Assembly (NCBI RefSeq): GCF_000717875.1
Contig: NZ_JOCT01000027.1
Coordinates: 111,768-175,767, forward strand
Source: Streptomyces sp. NRRL S-455
GTDB lineage: Bacteria; Actinomycetota; Actinomycetes; Streptomycetales; Streptomycetaceae
Direction of reading: 5' to 3'
DNA: 64,000 nucleotides
The translations under genes and the position numbers were made by a program. Below, in pieces: positions 43,746 to 53,162 of the stretch. The notes under the pieces are model-generated. The model had not been told where the DNA came from and did no database searches. It was given only the letters and a program-made list of their open reading frames with translations. Each line of letters starts with the position of its first letter. The stretch's first letter is position 1.

Positions 43746-43865
43746 TCAGAGACAGAGCATGACGCTCGCCGCGCTGATGCAGGAGAGCAGGCTCACCGTG
43801 CTGGCGCCGCCGCCGCCCTCGGTCCGCTCCTCGGTCTCGATCGTCTGCAGGTCGAGAAGTGCCAT
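43746..43865 (-). CDS. amfS: AmfS/SapB-type class III lanthipeptide precursor
   Basis: A 39-residue precursor, MALLDLQTIE in the leader, then an acidic stretch and GGGGAS. The core carries two S-x2-S-x3-C ring motifs: Ser22, Ser25, Cys29 and Ser31, Ser34, Cys38. It differs only slightly from S. griseus AmfS as I recall it. AmfT would dehydrate the serines and form the rings. The product is a surfactant peptide that lets aerial hyphae leave the water surface. GAAGGA lies before the ATG, 55 bp after amfT. The gene is too short for many gene finders. Confidence 0.95.
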   Translation of the reverse strand: MALLDLQTIETEERTEGGGGASTVSLLSCISAASVMLCL

Positions 43866-43920
43866 GGTGTGTCCTTCCGTTGGTTGTCCGTCCGTGGTCA
43901 TCCGTGGGGACGGGGTTGTG

Positions 43921-46545
43921 TCACGACTCCGCCGGACGGCGGAACCGCGTCTGTGGGTGCCGCCGGTTCGGCGGCGGGAGGAACGGCAGGTGGGCGTCGG
44001 TCGCCGGGTCGAGGGCCGCGCCGAGTGCCAGCAGGCACCCTGCCGTTCCGGTGGCGAGATCCATGGAGAGCCGCATCATCTGGTGGCCGGGGAAGGCCAG
44101 TTGGCCCTCATAAGCCATCGCGAACCAGCCGAGTCCGGCGATCTGCCCGGCCAGCCGGTCCGCGGTGGCGCCCGGCGTGGTGGTGCGGCTGAGGTGCAGG
44201 ACCATTCCGGCGCGGCCCTGGAAGAGACCGGGCTGCGCGTAGAAGCGGGAGGTGGCCGCGGTGAGCACGCCGGAGCGGGCGGCCTCGAACTCTCCCGCGG
44301 TGTCCGGGGCGTGAGCCACGAGGTCGTCGAGGACCATGCCCAGCCCCGCGCTGCCGTCACCGAGGTAGGGCAGGGTCCGCCAGCCCTCGTCGACCTCCAG
44401 CTCCCCGCCCTCGCGGGTCACGCAGGACTCCAGGTCCCGGCGCAGGGCGACGGCCGCCGCCTCCAGCCATGCCGCCCGGCCGGTCCACTCGTACTGCCGC
44501 AGCATCAGCAGCGCGGAGCCCGTCGCGCCGCGCAGGAGTCCGGCGCGCCGCCGTGGTGTGGCCGGGAGCGGCTCGGTGAGCCGTCCGGCGAGGATCCGCG
44601 CGGCCTCGTCGGCCCGCTCGCGCAGCTCCGTCTCGCCGGTGGTGCGGGCCAGTTCGCCCAGGACGAGACCGAGTCCGGCCAGTCCGCCGTGCAGGTCGGA
44701 GGAGAGGTTCTGCCAGCGTTCCGCGAGGATGCCCTCGACCAGGTCCAGCGCCCGCTGCCGGTGGCCGAGCCGGTCCAGGACCAGGGCGACGCCCGCGAGC
44801 CCGTCGTACAGGCCGAGGGGCGTACCGACCGGAGCCGGAGCCGTCCGGGCCAGCAACCAGCGCTCGCCCTCCTCGTACCGCTCGGCGCCGATCGCGTCCA
44901 GCGCGTACAGCACCCCGGCCGCGCCGTGGGCGATGCCGAGCCCTCCGCCGTCGGAGAACTGGGCGACGTCGCCGGGGAAGAGCCGGTCCTCGCGCTCCGG
45001 GGTGGCCGAGGCGAGGATCGCCTTGACCATCGAGTCGCGGCTGTACGGCCAGTCGCCGGGGTCCACCGGTGAAGAGGGGGCGGCCACGGTACGGCCGGAC
45101 ACCTCCCGGGTGATCTCCGCGACCGCCTCGTCGAGGAACTCCCGCGGCACGTCCGGGAACTCCTGGGAGATCACCTCCGCCAGATGCGCCGCCTTCCCGC
45201 GGTCGACCACGAAGAGCGTGGTCACGGGCATGAACAGGGCCAGCCGCAGACAGGCCAGCGCATAGCGGTCGACATCGGCGCCCCGGCGGTCCGGCGGTGC
45301 GAAGAAGCCGGGGTGGGCGACGACCTGACGGCCGTTCTCCTCGGCGGGCGCCGCGGCCTCGAAGTCGAGCAGGAAGACCGACTCCTCGTCCGGGCCGACC
45401 ATGATGTTGAAGACGTGCAGGTCGTTGAAGACGATGCCGCGCGCGTGCACCGCCGCGACGGCCTCCTCCACCCTGCGGTGGATGCGCAGCGCCCACGCCG
45501 TGTAGGAGGCGACGGCCCCCGGGTCGGGGTCCTGGACGAGCAGCGGATGCCGCTCCGCGAAGAACGAGTTGAGCGGACGGCCCTCGAGGAAGTCCATCAC
45601 CAGGAAGCGGTGCCCGCCGAGTTCGAACCAGTCGCGCACCTCCGGGACCACCCCGGTCCCGGCGACCCGCTCCAGCGCCCGCTTCTCCCGCTCCAGACGG
45701 GCGACCGCGTCGGCGCCGTCCGAGGCCAGCCCCGCGTGCGGCCGGCCCTCCTTCAGCACGACCTTGCGCCCGTCGCGGGTGTCGGTGCCCGCGTACACAC
45801 CGCCGCCGTTGGAGAAGTGCAGCGCCTTCTCGATGCGGTACGGCAGCTCACCGACCGTCGTGGTGTTGCGCGCGTCCAGATGCGGCTGCAGGAACGCCGG
45901 CAGCGTCACCCACTCCGGCACCTGGAAGGACGGCGACCGCCGGTCCGGCACCAGCCGCCCCTCGCCGTCCCGCACCGCCGGCACCAGCGAGCCCCGCTCG
46001 TCCACCACGAAGGAGCGCGCGAAGGCGCCGTAGCGGACGTACAGCGGACCCTCCCCCCAGCGCAGGTCCGTGAGGATGTACGGCCCCTCGAACCCCTCCA
46101 GCAGCGCGCCCAGCTCGCACAACACCTCGCGCAGCTGCTCCTCGTCGGCCGGATAGACGGTGACGAACTTGCCGCTGCCGTCCCGGGGCGCGTACTTCGT
46201 GTTGCGCAGGTGCAGCAGGTGCGGACCCGGCACGAACTTGAAGGGGACGCGCCGCTCGACGCAGTAGTCCCACACGATCCCGGCGATCTTCTCCGCGTTC
46301 GCCCGGGTGGCCGAGGCATGGATCTTCCAGCCCTGCGCCGGGCCGGGCAGCGGCTCGCCGTCCGTGCCGAGCGGCGTCATCGTCAGCCAGTCGCCGATCC
46401 GGGCCGCCTCCCAGCCCTCGGGCACCGGCCGGCCGGCCGTCTCGTAGAGGTGCGCGGCTGTCCCCTGCCCGCTCCCCGCCAGCCGGTCCGGCGTCTCGTA
46501 GAAATGCCGGTCGGCGAGCGCGTACACCTCGTACCGCTTGTCCAT
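43921..46545 (-). CDS. amfT: Class III lanthionine synthetase AmfT (RamC-like)
   Basis: An 874-residue three-part enzyme: N-terminal lyase region (about 1-220), Ser/Thr-kinase-like domain (about 235-500; VVLKEGRPHAGL, FNDLHVFNIMV and LLDFEAA match the kinase Lys, catalytic and metal loops), and a LanC-like cyclase (about 560-850). The cyclase has the helical Gly repeats (GIAHGAAG, LHGGLAG, LRGATGSA) but LPYLGDGSAG stands where LanM enzymes have the zinc-binding WCHG, as is normal for class III. It starts MDKRYEVYALADRHFYETPD-like with GGAGGGG upstream. It modifies AmfS. Confidence 0.95.
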   Translation of the reverse strand: MDKRYEVYALADRHFYETPDRLAGSGQGTAAHLYETAGRPVPEGWEAARIGDWLTMTPLGTDGEPLPGPAQGWKIHASATRANAEKIAGIVWDYCVERRVPFKFVPGPHLLHLRNTKYAPRDGSGKFVTVYPADEEQLREVLCELGALLEGFEGPYILTDLRWGEGPLYVRYGAFARSFVVDERGSLVPAVRDGEGRLVPDRRSPSFQVPEWVTLPAFLQPHLDARNTTTVGELPYRIEKALHFSNGGGVYAGTDTRDGRKVVLKEGRPHAGLASDGADAVARLEREKRALERVAGTGVVPEVRDWFELGGHRFLVMDFLEGRPLNSFFAERHPLLVQDPDPGAVASYTAWALRIHRRVEEAVAAVHARGIVFNDLHVFNIMVGPDEESVFLLDFEAAAPAEENGRQVVAHPGFFAPPDRRGADVDRYALACLRLALFMPVTTLFVVDRGKAAHLAEVISQEFPDVPREFLDEAVAEITREVSGRTVAAPSSPVDPGDWPYSRDSMVKAILASATPEREDRLFPGDVAQFSDGGGLGIAHGAAGVLYALDAIGAERYEEGERWLLARTAPAPVGTPLGLYDGLAGVALVLDRLGHRQRALDLVEGILAERWQNLSSDLHGGLAGLGLVLGELARTTGETELRERADEAARILAGRLTEPLPATPRRRAGLLRGATGSALLMLRQYEWTGRAAWLEAAAVALRRDLESCVTREGGELEVDEGWRTLPYLGDGSAGLGMVLDDLVAHAPDTAGEFEAARSGVLTAATSRFYAQPGLFQGRAGMVLHLSRTTTPGATADRLAGQIAGLGWFAMAYEGQLAFPGHQMMRLSMDLATGTAGCLLALGAALDPATDAHLPFLPPPNRRHPQTRFRRPAES

Positions 46546-46559
46546 GCGTCCCCCTCCGT

Positions 46560-46596
46560 GACGGGCACCGAGCTTTCCAGCCAGGCGACGGGCACC
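46560..46596 (-). promoter_or_regulatory. Direct repeats upstream of amfT
   Basis: GACGGGCACC occurs at 46560-46569 and again at 46587-46596, a 27-bp period, within 50 bp of the amfT start. A near-palindrome ACAGTCATGGCTGT follows. These could be AmfR binding sites or part of the promoter region; no known consensus was matched. Confidence 0.35.
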
Positions 46597-46730
46597 AACA
46601 GTCATGGCTGTCACGAGACCACCGTGCGGAACGCATGCGTAAAGACATGTTCGATGCCGTTTCGATCGCGAGGTGGGGCGGCTCCACGGAATGGTCACAG
46701 GGGCTGCGCAGGTGTCTCATAAGCGCTGTA

Positions 46731-49181
46731 ATGGCCAACGTGGTCAGTGAGGGCGCCCAGGCACGCGGAACGCGATCGCTGCGTGCCGAAGGTGCCCTCA
46801 GAGCGATCGCGATCGACCAGGAGTCACCCGAACGGGTGCGCCGCGTCCTCGAACAGGCTCTCGTCTTCGCCGGTGCGGCCTTCGTCGCCGTGTACGTGCC
46901 CAGCGAGGACGGTGAGCTGCTGTGCCTGGTGGAGTCGGCCGGGGTACCGCGGACGCTGTACGGGCTGCGCGACAGCTACCCCCGCAACGGCCGGTCCCCG
47001 GTCGCCGCGGCCCACCGCGACGGACGGCCGGTGTCGCTGGGGCCGCGGGAGCTCGCCGCGCACGTCCAGGCGCGACGCGTGCCCTCCCGGGAGTTCCACC
47101 TGGTGGCCCTGCCCGTACAGGGGGACGGCGGCGGCTGTCTCCTCGCCGTGAGCGAGCACCCCGACGGGTTCGACACCGAAGACCGCGAGTGCCTCGGACT
47201 CGTCTCCGACGCGGTCGCCTTCCCCACCCCGGCCGCGCCCACCGAGGGTGGTGAACTGCCACCGGGCGCCTTCACCCTCGCCATGGACAGCGGCCGCGTC
47301 CGGGTCGGCGACGACCTGCTGGACCTGTTCGGCCTCGACCCCGTGGAGTTCGACGGCCGGGTCGAGACGCTCCTGGGCCACACCGTGCCGGAGGACCTGC
47401 CCTCGCTGATGTCCGTGGTGGAGGCCGACCACATGTCGATCGGGGACCGGGAGCTGGAGTTCCGGGTGCTCCAGCCCGCCGGGCCGCCCAAGTGGCTCCG
47501 GCTGCGCGGGCGGCTCCTGCCCGGCGGGGAGGGCCGCCCCGCCCGGCTCGTCGGCACCGTCGCCGACGCCTCCACGCTGCGCTCCGACGTCACCGACGTG
47601 GTCCGCGTCCAGCGCCTGGCCGCCGCGCTGGCCACCGCCGTCACCGTCCGCGATGTCGGCAAGGCCGTGATCGCCGCGCTGCGCCGGCCCCTCAGGGCCG
47701 ACCGGATCGCACTCGCCGAGCTGGAGGCCGACCGGCTGGTCGTCACCGTTCTCGATCCGCCCGAACCCGAGGCGTGGCCTGAGCTGTGGCGCGCGGAATG
47801 GCGTTCCGAGTGGCCCGACGCGCCCGTGCGCGCCATGCCGACCCTCGCCGCCGCCCTGCGCGAGGGCCGCGCCCGGATCTGGCCCGCCGGGAGCCCCTTG
47901 GAGCGCGCCTTGGCGGAGGTCGGCCCCGGCGGTCTGGCCGTCCTGCCGCTGCCCGCCGGTAACCGCATGGCCGGGATCTGCCTGATCGGCTGGGACAGCC
48001 CGCACGACTTCGGCTCCGACGAGCGTTCCCTGCTCACCGCCTGCGCGGGCCTCGCCGGACAGGCGCTCATGCGGGCCCGCGCCTTCGACGCCGAACACGA
48101 ACTCGTCGGCATGCTCCAGCGCCAGCTCCTCCCGCGCCGCCTGCCCGCGCTGCCGGGCGCGATGGCCGTCGCCCGCTACCTGCCCAGCACCGCCGGGCTG
48201 GAACTCGGCGGCGACTGGTACGACGTCATTCCGCTGCCCGACAACCATGTGGCCCTCGTCATCGGCGACGTCCAGGGCCACAGCGCGGGCGCCGCCACCC
48301 TGATGGGCCAGATGCGGACCGCGCTGCGCGCCTACGCCGTCGAGGGGCACCCGCCGGACGTGGTGGTCGCGCACGCCAACCGGCTCCTCATGGACATGGA
48401 CAGCGACCTGTTCGCCACCTGTGCCTACGTCGACATCGACCTGGAGGAGGGTGCCGCATGGTGCGTGCGCGCCGGGCACCTCCCGCCGGTACTGCGGTAC
48501 CCCGACGGCACGACGGAGATCGCCGAGGCCGAAGGCGGCCCGCCTCTCGGCGTGATCACCCGGGCCGACTTCCCGATGAGCCCGCTGCGGCTCCCACCCG
48601 GCACCCTGATCGCCCTTGTCACCGACGGGCTCGTCGAGACGCCCGACGCCGACATCGACGAGGGCATGGACCGCCTCGCCGGGCAGCTGGCCGCCGCGGC
48701 CCCCGGCGACCCGGGGCTGGTCGCCGACGACCTCCTCGGCAACGCCCCGCGCAGCGACGACGTCGCCCTGCTCCTGCTGCGCTACGACGGCATGGAGCTG
48801 CGCCCGCTGCGGGAGAGCTGGACGGTGTGGCGGGTGCCGCAGGCGGTCGGGCACGCCCGCCGCTTCGCCCGGCGCACCCTGCGCTCCTGGGGCGTCACCG
48901 AAGACATCGACGCCGTCCTCCTCGTCGTCTCCGAACTCGTCACCAACGCCCTCGTCCACACCGACGGCCGGGTCCGCATGGACCTCACCCTCGTCAACAA
49001 CCGCCTGCGCGTCGCCATCGCCGACGCCTCACCCCGCTCGCCGGTCCGGCCGACCAGCATCGGCTGGGAGGCCACGGGCGGCCGCGGCATTCTCCTCGTC
49101 GAGGCCCTCTCCGCGACCTGGGGCACCCTGCCGGTCAGCGGCGGCAAGCAGGTGTGGGCGGAGCTGGTGCTGGGGCGGTGA
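46731..49181 (+). CDS. GAF/PAS SpoIIE phosphatase with C-terminal HATPase
   Basis: An 816-residue regulator with a GAF-like domain (about 20-160), a PAS-like region (about 190-280), a second GAF (about 300-450), a SpoIIE phosphatase (about 475-685; GGDWYDVIPL, GDVQGHS, LVTDGLVETP) and an RsbW-like HATPase (about 695-815; SELVTNALVHT, GGRGILLV). It resembles the protein at 9653 in its ending. The start is uncertain: ATG 46731 begins the first recognisable part, while ATG 46635 or 46647 are also open, and none has a good ribosome site. It diverges from amfT. Confidence 0.85.
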   Translation: MANVVSEGAQARGTRSLRAEGALRAIAIDQESPERVRRVLEQALVFAGAAFVAVYVPSEDGELLCLVESAGVPRTLYGLRDSYPRNGRSPVAAAHRDGRPVSLGPRELAAHVQARRVPSREFHLVALPVQGDGGGCLLAVSEHPDGFDTEDRECLGLVSDAVAFPTPAAPTEGGELPPGAFTLAMDSGRVRVGDDLLDLFGLDPVEFDGRVETLLGHTVPEDLPSLMSVVEADHMSIGDRELEFRVLQPAGPPKWLRLRGRLLPGGEGRPARLVGTVADASTLRSDVTDVVRVQRLAAALATAVTVRDVGKAVIAALRRPLRADRIALAELEADRLVVTVLDPPEPEAWPELWRAEWRSEWPDAPVRAMPTLAAALREGRARIWPAGSPLERALAEVGPGGLAVLPLPAGNRMAGICLIGWDSPHDFGSDERSLLTACAGLAGQALMRARAFDAEHELVGMLQRQLLPRRLPALPGAMAVARYLPSTAGLELGGDWYDVIPLPDNHVALVIGDVQGHSAGAATLMGQMRTALRAYAVEGHPPDVVVAHANRLLMDMDSDLFATCAYVDIDLEEGAAWCVRAGHLPPVLRYPDGTTEIAEAEGGPPLGVITRADFPMSPLRLPPGTLIALVTDGLVETPDADIDEGMDRLAGQLAAAAPGDPGLVADDLLGNAPRSDDVALLLLRYDGMELRPLRESWTVWRVPQAVGHARRFARRTLRSWGVTEDIDAVLLVVSELVTNALVHTDGRVRMDLTLVNNRLRVAIADASPRSPVRPTSIGWEATGGRGILLVEALSATWGTLPVSGGKQVWAELVLGR

Positions 49182-49277
49182 ACGACTCTCCCGAGCACCG
49201 GGTGACCAGGCCGGATCACCGGGTACCCGGGCGGCGCAAGACGGAGAACCCGCAAGAGCCGAAGGAAGAGGAACGTC

Positions 49278-49697
49278 ATGGCTCAGCATGTCCGCGACAT
49301 CATGACCAGCGATCCGGCCACGGTCGAGCCGCAGACATCCGTCGCCGAGGTGGCCCGCATCATGCGCGACGAGGACCTCGGGGTCGTCCTGGTGACGGAC
49401 GGCGACGATCTGCGTGGCGTGGTCACCGACCGTGACCTGGTGGTCCGGTCGATCAGCCAGGGCGGCGACCCCGAGCGGACCGCCGTGGCCGGCGCGTGCA
49501 GTGACGAGGTGGTCACCGTCAGCCCGGACGAGGACCTGGGCCAGGCGGTGGAGCTGATGCGCGAGCACTCCGTACGACGTATCCCGGTCGTCGACCACGG
49601 ACGCCCCGTGGGCATCGTCTCCCTGGGGGACATGGCCATGGAACGGGACCCGGACTCGGCCCTTGGCGACATCAGCGCCGCCCGTCCCAACACCTGA
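49278..49697 (+). CDS. CBS-domain pair protein
   Basis: A 139-residue protein made of two CBS motifs (about 5-60 and 72-128), starting VRDIMTSDPATVEPQTSVAEVARIM in outline, with VVTDRDL and IVSLGDMA ends. CBS pairs bind adenine nucleotides and sense energy status; stand-alone copies are frequent in Streptomyces. GGAAGAGG precedes the ATG. No partner is apparent. Confidence 0.9.
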   Translation: MAQHVRDIMTSDPATVEPQTSVAEVARIMRDEDLGVVLVTDGDDLRGVVTDRDLVVRSISQGGDPERTAVAGACSDEVVTVSPDEDLGQAVELMREHSVRRIPVVDHGRPVGIVSLGDMAMERDPDSALGDISAARPNT

Positions 49698-49714
49698 CAC
49701 CCGCGCCGTTCCGC

Positions 49715-49745
49715 ACGGTCCCGCGCACACCGGGCGCGGGACCGT
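49715..49745 (+). terminator. Terminator after the CBS gene
   Basis: ACGGTCCCGCGC and GCGCGGGACCGT form a perfect 12-bp stem with a 7-nt loop, 17 bp after the stop codon. Confidence 0.85.
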
Positions 49746-49883
49746 CCTGTGTGCGCCCACGAACAGCCTCAGGGCGCAGGGAAGTTCGGCCGTCGCAGGT
49801 GCGCGGCGTCACGGTCCCGGGTTTGTTCGGTTTGTTCCGGGGGACTCGAACAAACAGCGGATGCAGAAGGAAGATGATGTGTC

Positions 49884-50063
49884 GTGACGACCATGGACAC
49901 CAGTGACAAGCCCGTCCGTCGGCCCGAGACCGGCTGGTCGAGAGCACGCCGCCTGCGCGGCAAGGCCGCGCTGCGGACCTGCCTCCCCGCCGTCGAGGAC
50001 CGGGCCGCCACCCGGCCCGCGCGCTCCGAGCCGGACTGGAACATCGTCAGGGGCGAGGACTGA
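49884..50063 (+). CDS. Small Arg-rich hypothetical ORF
   Basis: A 59-residue basic peptide (VTTMDTSDKPVRRPETG start, PDWNIVRGED end) beginning with GTG at 49884, 10 nt after an AAGGAAG site; ATG 49893 is an alternative. It lies alone between a terminator and the dTDP-sugar genes, 102 bp before rmlA. I do not recognise it and the call rests on the ribosome site and codon usage only. Confidence 0.4.
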   Translation: MTTMDTSDKPVRRPETGWSRARRLRGKAALRTCLPAVEDRAATRPARSEPDWNIVRGED

Positions 50064-50165
50064 CGGTTCCCACGAGGCCGCGCGGTGACGAGCTGATCAA
50101 CTCCGGGCGTCGACAACTGAAGAAGTGATGTTCACATCCGCCGGATCGGCACTAAGGTGAGCCGA

Positions 50166-51233
50166 ATGAAGGCTCTCGTGCTGTCCGGCGGCGCAGGAAC
50201 AAGACTGAGGCCGATCACACACACGTCGGCCAAACAACTGGTGCCAGTGGCCAACAAGGCCGTGCTCTTCTACGGGCTGGAATCGATAGCCGAGGCCGGC
50301 ATCACCGACGTGGGCATGATCGTCGGGGACACGGCCGACGAGATCGAGGAAGCGGTGGGTGACGGGTCGAAGTTCGGCCTGAACGTCACCTACATCCCCC
50401 AGGAGCGGCCCCTCGGGCTGGCCCACGCGGTACTGATCGCCCGGGACTACCTCGGCGACGACGACTTCGTGATGTACCTCGGTGACAACTTCATCGTCGG
50501 CGGTATCACCGGCCTCGTCGACGAGTTCCGCGACAACCGGCCCGACGCCCAGATCCTCCTCACCCGCGTGGCCGACCCACGCGCCTTCGGCGTCGCCGAA
50601 CTCGACCCGTCCGGCCAGGTCATCGGCCTGGAGGAGAAGCCCGACCAGCCCAAGAGCGATCTCGCCCTGGTCGGTGTCTACCTGTTCACCCCCCTGATCC
50701 ACGAAGCGGTGCGCGCCATCGAACCGTCCTGGCGCGGCGAACTGGAGATCACCCACGCCATCCAGCACCTGATCGACTCCCGGGCGGACGTGCGCTGCAC
50801 GGTCATCAAGGGCTACTGGAAGGACACCGGCAACGTCGGCGACATGCTCGAGGTGAACCGCACGGTCCTCGAAGGCATGGAACGGCGGATCGACGGCGAC
50901 GTGGACGACGCCTCGGAGACCATCGGCCGCGTGGTCGTGGAAGAGGGCGCGCGGATCGTCAACTCCCGTATCGTCGGGCCCGCCGTCATCGGCTCGGGAA
51001 CCCTCGTCAGCGACTCCTACGTCGGTCCCTTCACCTCCGTCGCCGAGAACTGCCGGATCACCGACAGCGAAGTCGAGTTCTCCATCGTGCTGCGGGACTC
51101 CTCGATCCAGGGCGTCGGCCGGATCGAGTCCTCCCTGATCGGCCGGCACGTCGAGGTGACCCCGGCCCCCAGTGTCCCCAGCGCCCACCGCCTCGTCCTC
51201 GGAGACCACAGCAAGGTGCAGATCACTTCATGA
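50166..51233 (+). CDS. rmlA: Glucose-1-phosphate thymidylyltransferase, long form
   Basis: A 355-residue nucleotidyltransferase that makes dTDP-glucose. LSGGAGTRLRPITHTSAKQL is the nucleotide-binding loop, YLGDNFI holds the metal Asp, and EKPDQPKSDLALVGVYLF is typical. The C-terminal third is a left-handed hexapeptide helix (IVNSRIVGPAVIGSGTLVSDSYVG), as in the long StrD-type enzymes. ATG 50166 has AAGG upstream. The stop overlaps the rmlB start, opening a tight three-gene operon. Confidence 0.92.
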   Translation: MKALVLSGGAGTRLRPITHTSAKQLVPVANKAVLFYGLESIAEAGITDVGMIVGDTADEIEEAVGDGSKFGLNVTYIPQERPLGLAHAVLIARDYLGDDDFVMYLGDNFIVGGITGLVDEFRDNRPDAQILLTRVADPRAFGVAELDPSGQVIGLEEKPDQPKSDLALVGVYLFTPLIHEAVRAIEPSWRGELEITHAIQHLIDSRADVRCTVIKGYWKDTGNVGDMLEVNRTVLEGMERRIDGDVDDASETIGRVVVEEGARIVNSRIVGPAVIGSGTLVSDSYVGPFTSVAENCRITDSEVEFSIVLRDSSIQGVGRIESSLIGRHVEVTPAPSVPSAHRLVLGDHSKVQITS

Positions 51234-52210
51234 ACGTCCTCGTCACCGGAGCCGCCGGGTTCATCGGCTCCCGCTACACCCGCCTCCTGCTCGCCCAGGA
51301 CGCGCCTGACGCGCCGCACGTCACCGTGCTGGACAAGCTCACCTACGCCGGCACCCTCGACAACCTCGAACTCGATCACCCCCGACTGGAGTTCGTGCAG
51401 GGCGACATCTGCGACGCCGAGCTGGTCGACAAGCTCGTGGCCGACGCGGACCAGGTCGTGCACTTCGCCGCCGAGTCGCACGTGGACCGCTCGATCACCG
51501 GCGCCGCCGACTTCGTGCGCACCAACGTGCTGGGCACCCAGACCCTGCTGGACGCCGCCCTGCGCCACGGCACGGGCCCCTTCGTGCACGTCTCCACCGA
51601 CGAGGTCTACGGCTCCATCGAGTCCGGCTCGTGGCCGGAGGACCACCCGCTGCGGCCGAACTCGCCGTACTCGGCCTCCAAGGCCTCCTCCGACCTGATC
51701 GCGCTGTCCTACCACCGCACCCACGGCCTGGACGTGCGCGTCACCCGGTGCTCCAACAACTACGGCCCGCACCAGTTCCCCGAGAAGGTCATCCCGCTGT
51801 TCGTCACCAACCTCCTCGACGGCCACAAGGTGCCCTTGTACGGCGAGGGCCGCAACGTCCGTGACTGGCTGCACGTCGACGACCACTGCCAGGGCATCGA
51901 CCTCGTGCGCACCAAGGGCCGGCCCGGCGAGGTCTACAACATCGGCGGCGGCACCGAACTCACCAACAAGGAACTCACCGGCCTGCTTCTTCAGGCCTGC
52001 GGCGCGGACTGGGACCGGGTGGAGTACGTCGAGGACCGCAAGGGCCACGACCTGCGCTACTCCGTCGACTGGTCCAAGGCCCGTGACGAACTCGGCTACC
52101 GTCCGCTGCACGACTTCACAGGCGGCCTCGCCGACACCGTCGCCTGGTACCGCGACAACCGTGCCTGGTGGGAGCCCCTGAAGCGACGCGTCACCAAGGA
52201 GCGCGCATGA
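51230..52210 (+). CDS. rmlB: dTDP-glucose 4,6-dehydratase
   Basis: A 326-residue extended short-chain dehydrogenase: TGAAGFIGSRYTRLL binds NAD, HFAAESHVDRS is the family strand, STDEVYGS holds the Thr-Asp-Glu catalytic triplet and YSASKASSDL the Tyr-x3-Lys pair. It makes dTDP-4-keto-6-deoxyglucose. It overlaps rmlA by 4 bp (ATGA) and the next gene by 4 bp, so translation is coupled through the row. Confidence 0.95.
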   Translation: MNVLVTGAAGFIGSRYTRLLLAQDAPDAPHVTVLDKLTYAGTLDNLELDHPRLEFVQGDICDAELVDKLVADADQVVHFAAESHVDRSITGAADFVRTNVLGTQTLLDAALRHGTGPFVHVSTDEVYGSIESGSWPEDHPLRPNSPYSASKASSDLIALSYHRTHGLDVRVTRCSNNYGPHQFPEKVIPLFVTNLLDGHKVPLYGEGRNVRDWLHVDDHCQGIDLVRTKGRPGEVYNIGGGTELTNKELTGLLLQACGADWDRVEYVEDRKGHDLRYSVDWSKARDELGYRPLHDFTGGLADTVAWYRDNRAWWEPLKRRVTKERA

Positions 52211-53079
52211 GGTGGCTGGTCACCGGCGCGGGCGGAATGCTCGGCCGCGACGTCGTCGAGGAGCTCACCCGGCGCGGCGAGGACGTGGTGGCCCTCGACC
52301 GGACGGCACTGGACATCACCCGCCCCGAGAGCGTCGACAGCGCCGTCGCGGACCACCGGCCCGGCCTCGTCGTGAACTGCGCCGCGTACACGGCCGTCGA
52401 CGACGCCGAGACCGACGAGGCCCGCGCCCTGGAGATCAACGGCGAGGGGCCGCGCCTGCTCGCCCGGGCCTGCGCCGCCCGCGACGCCCGCCTGATCCAC
52501 GTCTCCACCGACTACGTCTTCTCCGGCGACACCCGCACCGCCCCCTACCCGGAGGACCACCAGCCCGCCCCGCGCACCGCCTACGGCCGCACCAAACTGG
52601 CCGGGGAGCGGGCCGTCCTCGAGGAACTGCCCGGGCGAAGCGCGATCGTGCGCACCGCCTGGCTCTACGGGGCCCACGGGGCCAACTTCGTGCGGACCAT
52701 GATCGGTCTCGAAGCCCGCCGCGACACCGTCGACGTCGTCGACGACCAGCGCGGGCAGCCCACCTGGAGCGCGGACGTCGCCGAGCGGATCGCCGACCTC
52801 GGCATCCGGCTCGGCCCTGACGCGCACGGCGTCTTCCACGCCACCAACTCCGGCGAGGCCACCTGGTACGAGCTGGCCCGCGAGGTGTTCTCCCTCGTCG
52901 GCGCCGACCCGGACCGGGTGCGTCCCACCAGCAGCGCGGCCTTCTCCAGGCCCGCGCCCCGGCCGGCGTACAGCGCCCTCGGCCATGACCGATGGCGGGA
53001 AATCGGTCTGAAGCCGATGCGGGACTGGAAGTCCGCCCTGCACGAAGCGCTGCCCCACACCCGCAAAGAGATGTCATGA
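52207..53079 (+). CDS. rmlD: dTDP-4-dehydrorhamnose reductase
   Basis: A 290-residue SDR with TGAGGMLGRDVVEEL (NADPH loop), INCAAYT-like VVNCAAYTAVDDAE, STDYVFSG and YGRTKLAGE (Tyr-x3-Lys), all typical of RmlD. It would reduce dTDP-4-keto-L-rhamnose, which needs the epimerase RmlC; no rmlC is in the window, so either it lies elsewhere or the product is a different 6-deoxyhexose. It overlaps rmlB by 4 bp. Confidence 0.92.
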   Translation: MRWLVTGAGGMLGRDVVEELTRRGEDVVALDRTALDITRPESVDSAVADHRPGLVVNCAAYTAVDDAETDEARALEINGEGPRLLARACAARDARLIHVSTDYVFSGDTRTAPYPEDHQPAPRTAYGRTKLAGERAVLEELPGRSAIVRTAWLYGAHGANFVRTMIGLEARRDTVDVVDDQRGQPTWSADVAERIADLGIRLGPDAHGVFHATNSGEATWYELAREVFSLVGADPDRVRPTSSAAFSRPAPRPAYSALGHDRWREIGLKPMRDWKSALHEALPHTRKEMS

Positions 53080-53162
53080 GTGGCTCTTGAGTTTGTGACC
53101 TGTCGATCCGCCGGTCGTACGGAGCGCGCGCCCATAGGCGCCATGAAAGGAAACCTTCCACG

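Noticed and set aside
46824..48959. A 711-codon minus-strand frame opposite the third SpoIIE gene
   Set aside because: Antisense shadow; the plus strand codes clear SpoIIE and HATPase motifs.
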